Origin: Ixodes scapularis
Taxonomy: Eukaryota; Arthropoda; Arachnida; Ixodida; Ixodidae
Assembly (NCBI RefSeq): GCF_016920785.2
Contig: NW_024609836.1
Span: 6,752,406-6,816,405 of the forward strand
Direction of reading: 5' to 3'
Length of the DNA stretch: 64,000 bases
The translations under genes and the position numbers were made by a program. Each line of letters opens with the position of its first letter. Positions within the stretch are counted from its first letter, which is position 1. The notes below the pieces were generated by a model. The model saw only the letters and a list, made by a program, of their open reading frames with translations. It did no database searches and had not been told where the DNA came from. Positions 1-10,705 of this stretch are shown here, piece by piece.

Positions 1-786
1 GACTTCTATAAAAGGGAAGCTGGCGTCGTTTTCGCGTACAGTAGAAAGAGTGGATGATTGTGAGCATGCAGAGAACATTCTAAATCATCAGGTTGCAACG
101 CTAATGAGAAAAATAAGTAGATGATCTCGAAAACCGCAGTCGACGGAATAATTTGATTGTATATGGAGTCATTGAACGTGAAACGGAAACGCCAAATTCT
201 CTCCAGGAGTTTGTCTTGACAGGAATATTTTAGGAGAAGCTGGGCATCAAGGTACCCATCGTTTGAGTAAAAAGACACCAAACAAAACACGCCCGGTAAT
301 TTTGCGTTTGTTTGGCTTTAACAAAAAATGGAGCTACGAAGAAACACAAGAAAATTTAAGGGAACGAAAGTTTCAATATCAGAAGATGTTTCGCTGAGAA
401 TTCAGAACATCCGGAAACAGTTTTGGGCAGCTGTTAAAGATAAAAGAAAACCCGAAGATAAAGTATATCTTAAGTATGATAAGTTGGTTATTAATCAGGA
501 TGTGTATGTGTGGGGTGACGAAAATTGTCGAAGGTGTAAGCTTACGGGCTCTGGGATTGATGACGTGAACGAGGCACAAGATGATTTTGCTAGCACTTCC
601 CAGTCCCGAAGAGGTAGGGCCGGTGACAGGCTACGTAAACGAACACGCGGAAGACTGGCTTTTTCTAAAACTATTTCGTGGGACCATGGCCGAGTATGTT
701 CAAATGAACAAGCCTATTTCACCCGTGCTCGTAAAAATCAGGCAACGACATCTTCTAATTCACAGACACTGTCAGCAACGTCATAG
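1..786 (+). pseudogene. LINE1 ORF1 C-terminal domain, frameshifted
   Basis: Reading across frames gives the conserved C-terminal block of arthropod CR1/L1-like ORF1 proteins: 'RRNNLIVYGV' near 130-165, a 'KLGIKV' helix near 235-255, 'ILRLFGFNKKWS' near 300-335, then a long frame from 328 with 'FKGTKVSISEDVS' and 'KVYLKYDKLVINQDVYVW'. ORF1 proteins bind element RNA and act as chaperones in the retrotransposition particle. There is at least one stop near 225 and a frame change near 330. The N-terminal zinc finger and coiled coil lie outside the window. The tail after about 560 is low-complexity and not conserved. Confidence 0.7.
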
Positions 787-861
787 CTACGTGCAAGTAG
801 CAGTGGCGAACATGCTTTTTTTTCGTCGGTTTCAGTTACGTTTACTAACATAAGAAGTCTT

Positions 862-1396
862 ATGAATAAACGAGATCAGCTTAATTCTGTTGTTAGCTCA
901 ACGAACTCAGACCTAATCTTTCTTAAGGAAACATTGCTCGGCAGACATGTCTGCAGCTCTGAAGTTTTCCAAGGAGATAAAACATATAATGTATATCGTT
1001 TTGACAGAGACGGTAGACATGGGAATGGCACACTCATAGCCGTATCACAAAGCATACCTCCATTTTGCGTGGATGTTGTTTCCGATCTAGAAATGGTTTG
1101 GGCTTGTATCACATTAAAAAACAAGGATTTTACTGGATGACTGCTACCGCCCCCCAAACAGCGCACTGACATTTATTAATGATTTGCATGACGTTATGAA
1201 TTCTATTGTTTGTCAGTATCCCAGTTCTCCTATTTTTTATTGGGAGACTGTAATTTTCCAAATATCATATGGTCTGACCCACCTTCTTTTCAACCTGTTT
1301 CAACTCGGTCAACAGTTTTTTGGATCTGCGTGCGTGTTTTAATTTGACACAGCTGGTTACGAAAGCAACAAGGTATGCCAGTGACACAGCGAATAC
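862..1396 (+). pseudogene. LINE1 ORF2 endonuclease, N-terminal part
   Basis: The frame from 862 opens with 'NIRSLMNKRDQLNSV' (upstream bases included) and 'LIFLKETLLG', the first two motifs of APE-type LINE endonucleases; the usual TETW glutamate is present within 'LKETLL'. After a frameshift near 1138 the 'YRPPNS' motif follows, then 'DCNFPNIIW' near 1245, matching the GDFN(F/Y)P block with G changed. Another frameshift near 1330 precedes 'LTQLVTKATRYASDTA', where element 1 breaks the gene. Such endonucleases nick target DNA for target-primed reverse transcription. At least three frame changes make it non-functional. Confidence 0.75.
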
Positions 1397-1700
1397 GGCA
1401 CCATGACAGAACAGCACACGACAAAACAGCACGCGACAAAACAGCACGGTCCAAACAGCACGCGTCAAAACAGCACAGCGTCAAAACAGCACCGCGACAA
1501 AACAGCACGCGTCAAAATAGCACGCTACAAAACAGCACAGCGTCAAAACGGCACAGCGACAGAAGAGCACATGCCAAAAAAGCACGGCGTTAAAACAGCA
1601 CAGCGTCGAAACAGCGCAGCGACAAAAGAGCACAGCGTCAAAAGGTCACAGCGTCAAAACAGCACCGCGACAAAAAAGCTCAGTGTCAAAACAGGATATT
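1397..1700 (+). repeat. Left TIR of element 1: tandem word array
   Basis: About twenty imperfect copies of a 13-18-bp unit built from AAAACAGCACGCGTC and AAAACAGCACAGCGTC, with variants (AGAGCAC for CAGCAC). The array reads through several frames as artificial low-complexity ORFs. Its reverse complement forms the right end at 3611-3823. Confidence 0.9.
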
Positions 1701-1705
1701 GACAA

Positions 1706-3388
1706 TATAGCTAGGGTTTGACGTTTTCGGTTTCTATTGTTTTGAAATTAGGCGAACTTTTTTTCTGTTTTATTCCAAACATAAGTTTTCGGCTTATTGC
1801 GGTGAATATTTGTAGACTCATAAACTTCTCGGTCCTTTTCGGTTTATTGACGAAAATCAGAATACTTGCGAAAATTCAATATTTAAAAGCGTTTATTTAA
1901 GATATATAGTAAGTAAACCAGGTACTGGTTTTGTTCTTTGTTGCTGTCTGTGGCAGCCGACTCACTTGCAGCCGACGCACAATCACGACAGGGCGCAAGA
2001 CGCACCTACGCCCTGTCGTGATTTGACATTATCGTCGTATGCTCATATTTGTATAAAGGACTACCACTTCGGTCGGAGAGGCAAATATCAAAATGCAGAA
2101 ATTTGCAAGCATTGTACTCAGTGCGTTTTTTCCCCAATTTTCACGACTGCGAGAGGTGGTAAATTTGCGCCGACCACAGAAACGACAATAAAACAATCAT
2201 ATTTATGCCCTCCTCTAGTAGATGGAAGCTAGGAGTGTTATAAAATCTGAGGCATTTACGGAGGCCCTTGATTTTAATTGTTCAGTTCACGAATAAACTC
2301 TCTTCTTTGAAAAAAGAATTCGGCACACAAAACTCAGGTGAAAAGATTTCGCCCTGAAGACCCCTGCGCCTCCGGAGCTTTTGCTGAGAGTTAAACTGAT
2401 CTCGGAGACAAGCTGAAAGCTGCGAAAGGAAGTGATCATACGGTCTTTAAGAAGTCACATCCCCCTCACCCACCCCTCCGAACGCCGTAGAAAATAATAA
2501 CCTTTTTCAGTTCAAACCGATTTTGGACAAATTAATTCGGCGTACCTTTACCGGTTTTATGCGGTTTTAGCCGAAAACGCTGAACCCTAAATATAGCATA
2601 TGGAGTTAAAAAATACATGTTTCAAAGTAGGTACTGTAAAGGAATGAGGGGTCTCGGCCGATTCGTCGAAAGCCAGCACGTCGACGGCCAATTTGTCGAA
2701 TCCGTTCTGTTGGGAGCAAGTTCGGAGCGGGGAGTATACTCGATATGGAGGCACGTGAAGGCTTTCTGGGCTGTACCGAAGCCTCCGCTGGTGCTTATTC
2801 TGGTTATTTCTCGAGCAGTTCCGCTAATTTTGGCGCACAAGTTTGCTGGTGAAGTCGTCTACAGTAAATGAATCATTCGCACGGCAATTTGCTGTCGTTA
2901 GTTAAAAGAAAAGAGAAACACAAAGCGTATGCGGCAACGGTGCGCTCAGCCCATGCTGCATTGAGGCTGTGGCATGTTTCTGCTTCACCGGTTTTCACTC
3001 GATCGCTGCCTTCGGCGGCAATAATCTGTGAATTTAACTCAAAGTAACTTCTCGCCTGCAAGCTGCAGCCGCGTGTTTCGGGGACATTTTATTCACGGCG
3101 AATGAACCCTGCAGAATCAGTGCCCATGGTCCACCTTGAATACGCTCAACATTAAAGTCCCTTATCTTACCGGTTCTACCAACGCACCTGCAATCAACAC
3201 ATCTCCCACTTTTCTATTTTCTTTTTTTTTTTTTTTTTTTGGGGGGGGGGGGGGGGGTTGTTTTCCGTTTTGGTGGTAATTACGAAACAGCGAGTATACT
3301 ACGGAACCTCACCGGACCGATGCAAACCAGACGGTTCAGAATTTGAACTTATGGATTTCTTTTTCCCAATAACTTTTCCTCTTTCGCT

Positions 3389-3430
<42 letters not shown>

Positions 3431-3610
3431 AACGCGGCTAACGTCGCCACGAAGATATCACCTCTAACTACCCAATCTCTTCAGAGATCAGCGTAGTTAA
3501 GTAGTGATAGTAATAGGCTCCCATTCTTTACAACCTAGCCACAGTAAATGAAAGGGTCAAGGAGGTTCGAAAGTATTCGCGCAGAGAGGTGAAGAGTGCG
3601 CTCGAAGTTG
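1706..3610. other. Interior of element 1, no gene recognised
   Basis: Contains a possible nested inverted pair (TAGGGTTTGACGTTTTCGG near 1711 against the reverse complement of 2560-2585), a 15-bp hairpin around 1985-2020 (ATCACGACAGGGCG and its complement), T19 followed by G17 at 3222-3257 and A35 at 3395-3429. The frame at 2617-2871 (84 aa) has no recognisable motif. I see no transposase. Confidence 0.6.
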
Positions 3611-3823
3611 CTAAATGCGTGCTGTTTTGTCGCCGTGCTGTTTTGACACGTGCTCTTCAGTCGCTGTGCCGTTTTCACGCTGTGCTCTTTTGTCGCGTGC
3701 TCTTTTGACGCGTGCTGTTTTGTCGCCGTGCTGTTTTGACGCTGTGCTGTTTTGACGCGTGCTGTTTTGACCGTGCTGTTCTGTCGCGTGCTGTTTTGTC
3801 ATGTGCTGTGCTGTCGCGTTCCC
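3611..3823 (-). repeat. Right TIR of element 1: inverted word array
   Basis: Units of GTGCTGTTTTGACGC and GTGCTGTTTTGTCGC, the reverse complement of the array at 1397-1700. The copies agree unit by unit in order (CGCGAC, GGTC, CGCGTC, AGCGTC, GCGAC, CGCGTC), so the two ends are true inverted copies and not independent satellites. Confidence 0.9.
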
Positions 3824-4924
3824 AGCGAATACACGTGATTTAATTCTGTCGACACACCCTGACCTTCTATCTTCCCTTACGTATCTTCCAGGCTTAAGTA
3901 ATCACTCGTTGTTAAATTTTGATCTCAAAGTTGCTCCCCCAATCAATATTAAAAAAGTAAGCTTATTTCTGACTACAATAAAGCCAATTTTGATATTATT
4001 AACCAAAACCTGTGCAGCTATCTGGACATATATCTGTCAGAATTCGATCAACGAAGCGTGCAGGAAAATTAGAGATTCTTTTGTTTAAAAGTCAACGAAC
4101 TGAATGATGCGCATGTACCCGTCAGGTGCATTCAATCTGATGCTAAAGCACCTTGGTATACTAACACCCTAAGACGTCTTTCCAATAAAAAAACAGCGAC
4201 TTTTTCGTTTAGCTAAATTACGTAACACGATTGATCGGTGGCAAGCATAATTTGCGGCTAAGGTTGGATATTCCCAAGCTGTATCTGACGTCAAAAAAAA
4301 AAATTTAAGAACACTTTACCGAGTCTATTGTTAAATGACCCCAAAACACTTCTGGAAGACTGTTAATATGAATGACGACGGCTTAATTTGTCTTAGCCAT
4401 GAGTCTGGGGCGTTAATTCCTCCGGCAGAATATCCATCAGTGTTTGTCTTTTTGCCTTTTATAATTTTTTGTCTTATTTCTGTCTTTTAAATATTTTGTT
4501 GATTTAAATATAGTACAAGCTGTGACGCTGATGATAAGCAGATAGGTCCGATAAAACATGTAATAGACATCATATCACCCTGTCTGACATTCATTTTTAA
4601 TCTCTGCTTGCCGCTCGGGGTGTTTCCAAAAATTAAGCAGCCAACTAAGGTCAGCGTATTGTATAAAAAGGGTGACAAGAACGACATGACAAACTACAGA
4701 CCTATATCTATATTACCGGTGTTTTCGAAAGGCTTAAAAAAATATTGCTTTCACGTATGGTGAAGTCTTCAGATAAGCATAGTATAACCGATCCTTCGCC
4801 GTTTGGTTTCCGTAAAGGCCGGTCTACCCAGCTTGCTTTTCTGGAGCAAGAAGAATATATTTTGGGCGACATTGAGCAGAAAAAAATTACCCTTGGAATA
4901 TTTATTGATTTTAGTAAAGCGTTC
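3824..4924 (+). pseudogene. LINE1 ORF2: end of endonuclease, linker and start of RT
   Basis: Continues the gene broken at 1396. 'DLILSTHPDLLSSLTYLPGLSNHSLLNFDL' (3835-3925) is the endonuclease C-terminus; the SDH motif has become SNH. The linker (4090-4500) carries frameshifts and stops. The RT begins near 4540 with 'IGPIKHVIDIISP', 'VSVLYKKGDKNDMTNYRP', 'GFRKGRSTQLAFLEQEE' and 'LGIFIDFSKAF' (4893-4924), which is RT motif A. Element 2 is inserted immediately after the last phenylalanine codon. Confidence 0.8.
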
Positions 4925-6911
4925 CCTACTGAAAAAAACCATTTGGCGCCCATATGAAAATAAACGGGTCCATACCGGTAACCGTTTAACCATACTGGTC
5001 GCCAGTTTGTCAAAGGGGTCGCTCGTATGGCTCAAAGGGGTCCCCCGTATGAGCCATAACGGTCACCTATTTGGCAAACGGGTCGCTCGTCTGGGCAAAT
5101 GGGCGACTCGTTTGGGCAAAGTTGTCGCACGTTTGCTCAAACCGGCGACCATGTTGCAAACTGCACCAGTTTAATCAAACGGCTCTCCGGAGCCCGTTTG
5201 ATATTGAACGTACAGATCGGCGGCGTGGGCACGCCTAGCGTTTCAGCCGTGGCAGCCAATGTTTTCCGGAAGGCTGGGAGCGCCGGTTCATCGGTTTCAG
5301 ATCGTCCGCGTAATGCAAGTAATTATATTTATATTTCAATTGCGCTGATTTTCGATTATACTGCAACTAAAACTAACACCTTTTTTTTTTTTTTTTACGT
5401 AAACGCGCGACGTTGGTGAGCCGATATTTTTGACAGACCTTTAATACTTTGTCCATCTTTGTTGCCTCAATTTACTTATTCAGCTCGAATCTCTCTCGCA
5501 GAAGACGCGATCGACCGCGTGAAAGAATGTACGTCTAGACTCCGTTTCACTTTAATTCAAGACGCAGCGAAGGTAGCACGCGTACACGCGGCTGCAAGAA
5601 CATCGAGCATTGCGAGAGCACGCCCGCCGTTGCAGCACTCAAACTACGAGCTTGCGCTGGGTTCTTTCTTCGCTCGGGCGCAAGCCGAGCTACTGGCGGC
5701 CCCGCCGCCATTTCCAAAGTTCGAGCGCGCGCGCGCGCGCGCGTTTGTTCTTCGGGACTACAAAAACGCATCTCCCTGGAATGCCTGGAGAGAGGGAGAG
5801 GGGCTGTCCCGGTGGTCCCAGCGCCTTGACCTCGCCCCCTCCCTCCTCTCTTGTCACCCCTGTCACGTGACCCACAGCAGCGCGCGAGCTACACGCTGAT
5901 AAGCATCGAGATCCGGAAGGGCGCGCCTTGCAGCCGCTTTTTTCTTTGTCTGCTTGCTGTCAGTTGCTGCTCGAAGTTCGCTCGTCCTACCTGCTTCAAT
6001 CTGTCGCCTAACCCTGCGGTCTTATTGGGATGTCTCTCGACAACGTATTGGATGTGCATCAAAGCTATCAGTGTTCGAAAAGACCCACGTGTATGTCGGC
6101 AACCAGCGATTCTTCAAAGAAGTCGCGAATTCTCGCGGTTTGGTTGGGTTCGGCAAATGACAGCTTGTGCGCCGCATCGTGTTGAAACTTCCAAGGAGCC
6201 GTTCCCTCTCGTTTGTGTTTGTGTGGTTGTCCTGCTTTGACCGTGTCGACAAATATCACGGATTACCTCTTTCAAGTCCGCTATTGTTATGGTAAGTGCA
6301 CTGCAACCTACGTGTTGGCAACGATTGACCGTTCTTCTACGCGTACTCTTCTAAATTATCTAAAAAATTATGCAGCGCCTATTCGCGCGGCAGCCAGGAG
6401 AATAATTTCCCCGAAAGTCTACCTGTATAGTGTTCACAGATCGCTTGCACGTTTGTACTTGTCTACAGAAGAGGTAATAAACTTCGAGGAGAATTGAAAA
6501 CAATCTTTTGTGTCGGTTTTCCTGTCCACTTACAAGCACCTACGCGAGTGCATTTGTTCTACGTGTTTTCTCCATGTTATAAATACGTTTATGAGTTTCG
6601 GGATGTCTTAAATATGTTTAAGATAACCAACCTCCCAGACGATACCCATTTAGGGCTAGCGCATAATTTGCCATTTCGAAGGGCACGTTCAAACGTGTGG
6701 TCACGTGCCATGTCGAACGGGTACTCGTACCATACGGCACCCGTATCAAACGGGCACCTGTATCAAACGGGTACCGTTTCGAACGGGTACCGTTTCCAAA
6801 CGGGTACCCGTATCCCATAATCACGTTTGGTCCAAACGGATCGTCAGGTTTGATTCAAACGGGCGACCAGTTTGCTACCCGTTTGAATTTCAAATGGTTT
6901 TTTTCAGTAGG
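4925..6911. mobile_element. Element 2: DNA element with subterminal word arrays, inserted in RT motif A
   Basis: The left end CCTACTGAAAAAAACCATTTG (4925) is matched by its exact reverse complement at 6891-6911. GTTC flanks both sides (4921-4924 and 6912-6915); a 2-bp TT duplication with one more base in the TIR is equally consistent. Removing it rejoins FSKAF to DHLIH in frame. Inside both ends are arrays of a CCCGTTTG word (4960-5200 and 6670-6890), in inverted orientation. The interior (5200-6600) includes a GC-rich stretch with (GC)n at 5727-5743 and no recognisable gene. The superfamily is uncertain; no transposase is present. Confidence 0.75.
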
Positions 6912-7022
6912 GTTCGATCATCTAATTCATTGTCTGTTAACAAAACTACAAACATATGGTTTTCGTGAACAGGTATGACCTTTAATTGCGTCATATCTTC
7001 CACATTGTAAGCACTCAGGCCA
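6912..7022 (+). pseudogene. LINE1 ORF2: RT fragment after element 2
   Basis: 'FDHLIHCLLTKLQTYGFREQ' continues RT motif A to the following helix and, after a frameshift, 'SYLPHCKHS' matches the SYLxxRKQYV block of the intact copies at 19773 and 33800. Similarity ends by about 7022, where an unrelated repeat begins. Confidence 0.7.
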
Positions 7023-7538
7023 TTAAAAAAATGACCGCATCTCCACGAGGTGAATGATGATGATTGGGGCGAAGCTTTGGTGGTGCTGATGATACTGATT
7101 TTATTGTTCATAGATAGTGCTAATGGTGCTGATTTTTTTATTGCTCATGGGTAGTGCTGAGTTCCGGCTTGCATTTCGACTTCATTATTACTGTTTTATG
7201 GTCAATGAAATGCAGAGTTAGTTGTTCTTCTAGCTGATCAGCTTGGATCCTCTAGGAGCCGTGGGAACGCATCTCCACCGCTTAAGTCAACGGTTCATGT
7301 CATAAAGAGAATGTGTGGTCTGGAACGTGGTTATATACGGATTTGAGAATTCGACCGCAGCGCCCTCTTGTCTATAAACGTTGAGCCAATGCATGCAAAG
7401 CTTAACGCGATTATATACGCATTTGACCGCAGCGCCCTCTCCTGTTTAGACGTTGAGCGGCTACATGCAACGTTTCATCCATGACAGAAACCCCAGCTCT
7501 TGAGTTTCTACCACATCTCAGGGCCCCCTACTCGTCCC
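7023..7538. other. Intergenic, low-complexity, no gene
   Basis: Begins with a (GAT/ATG)-rich stretch ending in GATTGGGGCGAAGC. Later it holds two copies of a segment containing CGCAGCGCCCTCT (near 7363 and 7430), about 65 bp apart, a short tandem duplication. Nothing else is recognised. Confidence 0.5.
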
Positions 7539-7620
7539 CCAGTCGTGGCCGAGTGGTTAAGGCGATGGACTAGAAATTCATTGGTGTCTCCCTGCACAGG
7601 TTCGAATCCTGTCGACTGCG
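7539..7620 (+). tRNA. tRNA-Ser(AGA)-like gene or pseudogene
   Basis: An 82-nt serine tRNA cloverleaf can be drawn: acceptor 7539-7545 with 7613-7619, D arm 7548-7563 (GCC/GGC), anticodon stem ATGGA/TTCAT (one G-T pair) with loop CTAGAAA giving anticodon AGA at 7572-7574, a long variable arm 7582-7595 and a perfect T arm ACAGG-TTCGAAT-CCTGT at 7596-7612. The first acceptor pair is C-C, and the variable arm pairs poorly compared with a canonical tRNA-Ser. An oligo-T stretch at 7628-7640 would end Pol III transcription. It is either a slightly decayed gene or a recent pseudogene. Confidence 0.7.
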
Positions 7621-8318
7621 CAAATATTTCTTTTTTTTTAAGAAGAGAGATGGGATGCCAATCGATGTGAGCATCGACGCCGGACGGACAAGGCTAGACC
7701 CTAAGTATCTTCGCCCCTAAAACGAAAATGATAAGCAATAGTAAACAAAACCACGTGTCACAGTTGAAAAGGAAGGGAAGCATCGCACGGGTCTGGACAA
7801 AACATGGACAAAGTTCTAATACCCCTGCCAGACGAGCACCTTGATTATCATTTACCCTATAGGCATTCAGGATTTTCAAATGACATTTAAGTCGTGTCGT
7901 GTCAGACGGGTAACTCAAATGTCATTTAGGTGATGTCTATCACAATATTGGTCTGTTGTTAACCTATGAATGTAGTGTTTGTATTATTGTTAACCCGGCA
8001 GACTAGTGTTTATTTTATTGTTTACTAAGTAAATAAAATGTAATGAACTCTCAAAACATAGAATTCAAACACGGTGATGAAAACTAAGTACACGTTTTGA
8101 CGGAGACAAGGTGTTTTGTGGCAACTATGAGATGGCGTCAGCAATCCCAAGTAATCTGTAGCCGTACCCCTTCTGGCGCTTGGCTCGTCTGCTTTCGAAA
8201 CTCCGTGCATCTTGCTCGCCGTTGTTCCTCGCGCTCTTTCGTTCTTCGCCGGATTCGAATACGCCGTTCACGTTTACGTCTGCGATCAATTCAAGCGAAG
8301 ACCGTGACCCTGTAGCGA
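7621..8318. other. Intergenic region upstream of the Harbinger transposase
   Basis: No gene seen. A short inverted pair AAATGACATTTAAGT (7876) and ACTCAAATGTCATTT (about 7913) forms a hairpin of about 55 bp; a related inverted copy lies at 42190-42213 beyond the Myb-like gene, so it could be a Harbinger end. Two similar segments around GTTAACC (7958 and 7990) form a small tandem duplication. Confidence 0.4.
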
Positions 8319-8666
8319 TGGAGCCTGCTGACGACAATGATCGTACTGCGATGGATCCGGAACGTCGGATCGCGTTCCTGACGTGTATGTACGCACAACA
8401 GCAGAGTGCCTTGACGCTGCTGAGGGCCGACATACGATCTGCCAGTGCAGAAAGGTCCGCCTTCAAAAAAGGCTCCTTACCAACGGCCTGATGTTCGCTG
8501 CTGTTGAAGCTCCAAGTGTCATTCCGCGAAGCATTCAAGCGTTCAGGAGGAACGAACGCTCGTTCGAGGACACTCTACCCCACATGCCGGTGCACTTCTT
8601 CAAGCAGTCCTTCCGCGTCAAGCCGGTTACGTTTAGGTACCTGGTGGACGTCTGTTGGCCCCACAT

Positions 8667-8982
8667 CCCTATAAAAAATTCTCATTTGTATGAGAAATTT
8701 CTTTGTCCAATAAACACATATGAGTCACACAAGATATATAAGTACATATAAGAACAGTATAATAGCTATATAAGAACAATATATGATATATAGGAACATA
8801 CAAGCACCATTAAAGAAACTTGTGAGCAGTTTCTTATAAGTTTCTTATATTGTTCTCATATCTTATATAATTCTCATATAGTTCTTATATGGGTCTTATA
8901 TGTTCTTATAGATTTTCTATGATTCATATGTATTTATTGGAGACAAGAAATTTCTCATACAAATTACTTTTTTTCACTAGGG
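8667..8982. mobile_element. AT-rich MITE inside the Harbinger transposase
   Basis: 316 bp with TIRs CCCTATAAAAAATTCTCATT and CCCTAGTGAAAAAAAGTAAT followed by a shared TTTGTATGAGAAATTTCTT. AT flanks both sides (8665-8666, 8983-8984); ignoring the insert joins 'VCWPH' to 'MEREVTPMR' in frame. The interior is repeated TTCTTATAT and its complement. It is non-coding. Confidence 0.8.
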
Positions 8983-9328
8983 ATGGAGCGCGAAGTTACC
9001 CCCATGCGTTCCACCATTCCAGTGGAGAAGAGGGTTGATGATGCGCTGTACAAGTTGTGCTCGAGCGCAGGAGACCGCATCATCGCCAACCTGTTCGGCC
9101 TGGAACGGTCCACCGCAAACGAGAACTACAGGGAGTTCTGCAGGGTTTTTGTCTCTATCCTCGAGCAAGACTGGCTCAATATGGTGAGCGCCGCCGAGCC
9201 TCCGGACCACACCCGGGAGTTCCAAGCTGCTCTGGAGTTTCCTCGGGGCATAGGGCGCTGGATGGTTGCCGCTTCCCCATCTCACCACCGAAAGTCAGCG
9301 CGAGCGACTACCACAACTACAGGGGCTG

Positions 9329-10110
9329 GTAGGTAAAATTTACTTCAAGGAGAATGTTTATGATCATCTATGAACTGCTAGAACTGATAACATATACGTT
9401 GAACCTCCTGACCCTTTAGAAAGGCGGGCATCTTTTTTCAAACTGATAATTGCAACAAAAAAAAAAGAATTTCTATAATAAATATTGAGTGTGAATTCCT
9501 ATCAGTAAACAAATTCAATGAAGCTGGCCAAACTGAATGATGCAAACTCGTTACTGCTAGCAAGTGTTCTAAAATGCGTATTTCAGGCATTGAAACATAC
9601 AGAGGGGCACGCCAAGCAAAGGGCAACGGAGAGAACGCCTAGAAAATTTACGATGATGAGGCAGCCAACTCGTGCCGTCATTGGTCGAGGGGAACAAACC
9701 AACGGGGCCACATTTCAGGGGCAAACAAACGCACGAGGTGCACAAAAAGCAGACGAACTTGAACGGCAAATTGTTTCAAACGTTTCGATTTGAATAAAAT
9801 ATTACGAGACCAGACATTTTTCCCTATCAATTTTAATATGGTTATATAAGCCACATGTGTTTGATGACATGGAAGTTATGAAATAGCTATTCCTGAATAT
9901 GAGATGCCAGTAACTGTGTGATAGCCACACTCTTACACTTTTAATGTTACGTTTAAAAGGTTTGTACATCTCTGTTCTGCGGAGTTTAAACGAATTGTGC
10001 TGTGCTGTCTACTTCCCTTTTTAATCTCCAGTTTTTAGGACTGTATGACCGCAGCATAATATATTCAACACCGATGGAGCTGATATATGCCTTGTAATGT
10101 TTATATACAG
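9329..10110 (+). other. Intron of the Harbinger transposase
   Basis: GT at 9329 (GGCTG|GTAGGTAAAA) and AG at 10109-10110 (TTATATACAG|GTACAGC) join GGC-TG with G-TAC to give Gly-Trp-Tyr-Ser, the expected 'YRGWYS' of HARBI1-like proteins. The 782-bp interior is A/T-rich and otherwise unremarkable; the 91-aa frame at 9518 has no known motif. Confidence 0.75.
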
Positions 10111-10705
10111 GTACAGCATCATCTTACTGGCCCTCGTAGACCACCGTTACCGGTTCCGGTATGTGAACGTCGGGACACCAGGGCGGTGCCACGACGCACA
10201 TGTGTACCGGAGGTCGGCTTTGGCGGCTGCTCTGCAAGGACCAACGCTGCAGATGTCTATGGTCACCGTCAACGGGACCACCGTGCCGCCCCTGATCCTG
10301 TGTGATCAGGCATTCCCTTTAACGTCCTACATGCTCAAGCCGTACCCACGCAAGGACGTTAAGAAAGGCTCTTCACAGGAAGGCTTCAACCGACAGCTGT
10401 CGTCTGCTCTCCTGGTCATGAAGGACGCCTTCGGAAGAGTCAAGGCCCGATTCCGCTTCATTATGAAGAGGGTAGAGTGCGAGGTGGACAATGCCCGGCT
10501 TGTTGTGCGAGCCTGCTGCATTTTAAACATTGTGTGCGAACATTTCAAAGACGGTGTCAAGCCCCAGTGGCTCAGCGACGTGGCGACGGAAAACAAAATC
10601 ATTCTGCAACCGTTGTGCACCAAAGATGCCGAGGCAGACAACGGGCAGAGCGTCAGGGACGCCATTGCGCAGTCTCTACACCAACTTTTGAGGCAAATGG
10701 TCTAG

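Larger units (their letters stand above)
1397..3823. mobile_element. Element 1: foldback DNA transposon with word-array TIRs and 9-bp target duplication
   Basis: The direct repeat AGCGAATAC occurs at 1388-1396 and 3824-3832. Between the copies lies 2,427 bp whose two ends are inverted copies of one repeat array (about 1397-1700 and 3611-3823). The left end starts GGCACCATGACAG; the right end, reverse-complemented, starts GGGAACGCGACAG. Ignoring the insert restores the endonuclease frame (codons for SDTANTRDLIL). A 9-bp duplication with long TIRs is typical of Mutator-like (MULE) elements, but no transposase is visible, so this is a non-autonomous member and the superfamily is inferred. The interior is non-coding with further inverted pieces and homopolymer tracts. 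Confidence 0.8.
1..7022 (+). mobile_element. LINE1: CR1-like non-LTR retrotransposon, 5' part to mid-RT, twice interrupted
   Basis: Three coding blocks on one strand follow the order of a CR1-like LINE: ORF1 C-terminal domain (1-786), APE-type endonuclease (862-1396 and 3824-4085), linker, and the N-terminal half of the reverse transcriptase (about 4600-4924 and 6912-7022). Two inserts split it at 1397-3823 and 4925-6911; both sets of flanks rejoin in frame when the inserts are ignored. The element runs off the left edge of the window and loses similarity soon after the RT region 'SYLPHCKHS' at about 6990-7022, so its 3' half is missing. Several frameshifts and stops show it is dead. Clade assignment comes from resemblance to the other CR1-like copies here and is an inference. 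Confidence 0.8.
8319..10705 (+). pseudogene. PIF/Harbinger transposase (HARBI1-like, DDE_Tnp_4), spliced, broken
   Basis: The likely start is ATG 8319 ('MEPADDNDRTAMDPERR'). After a frameshift near 8500 come 'FKQSFRVKPVTFRYLVDVCWPH' (8600-8665), then a MITE, then 'TPMRSTIPVEKRVDDALYKL' (9000). A 1-nt deletion near 9253 precedes 'DGCRFPISPPK', which holds the first catalytic Asp. An intron (9329-10110) joins Gly-Trp to 'YSIILLALVDHRYRFRYV' with the second Asp, followed by 'GRCHDAHVY', 'LKPYP', 'DAFGRVKARFRF' and 'ACCILNIVCE'. The catalytic Glu, normally in VENAFG, is replaced (VMKDAFG). A poly(A) signal AATAAA lies near 10947. These nucleases cut and paste Harbinger elements together with a Myb-like partner. 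Confidence 0.85.

Noticed and set aside
1265..1508. Cys-rich minus-strand frames (VLFCRVLFC type)
   Set aside because: They are read-through of the word array and not a cysteine-rich peptide gene.
1375..1702. Repeat-spacer look of a CRISPR array
   Set aside because: Units are contiguous and degenerate without unique spacers, the mirror image exists at 3611-3823, and the context is eukaryotic.
5459..5899. 146-aa frame in element 2
   Set aside because: Composition follows GC-rich DNA with an (Arg-Ala)n run from (GC)n; overlapping frames on both strands and no motif.
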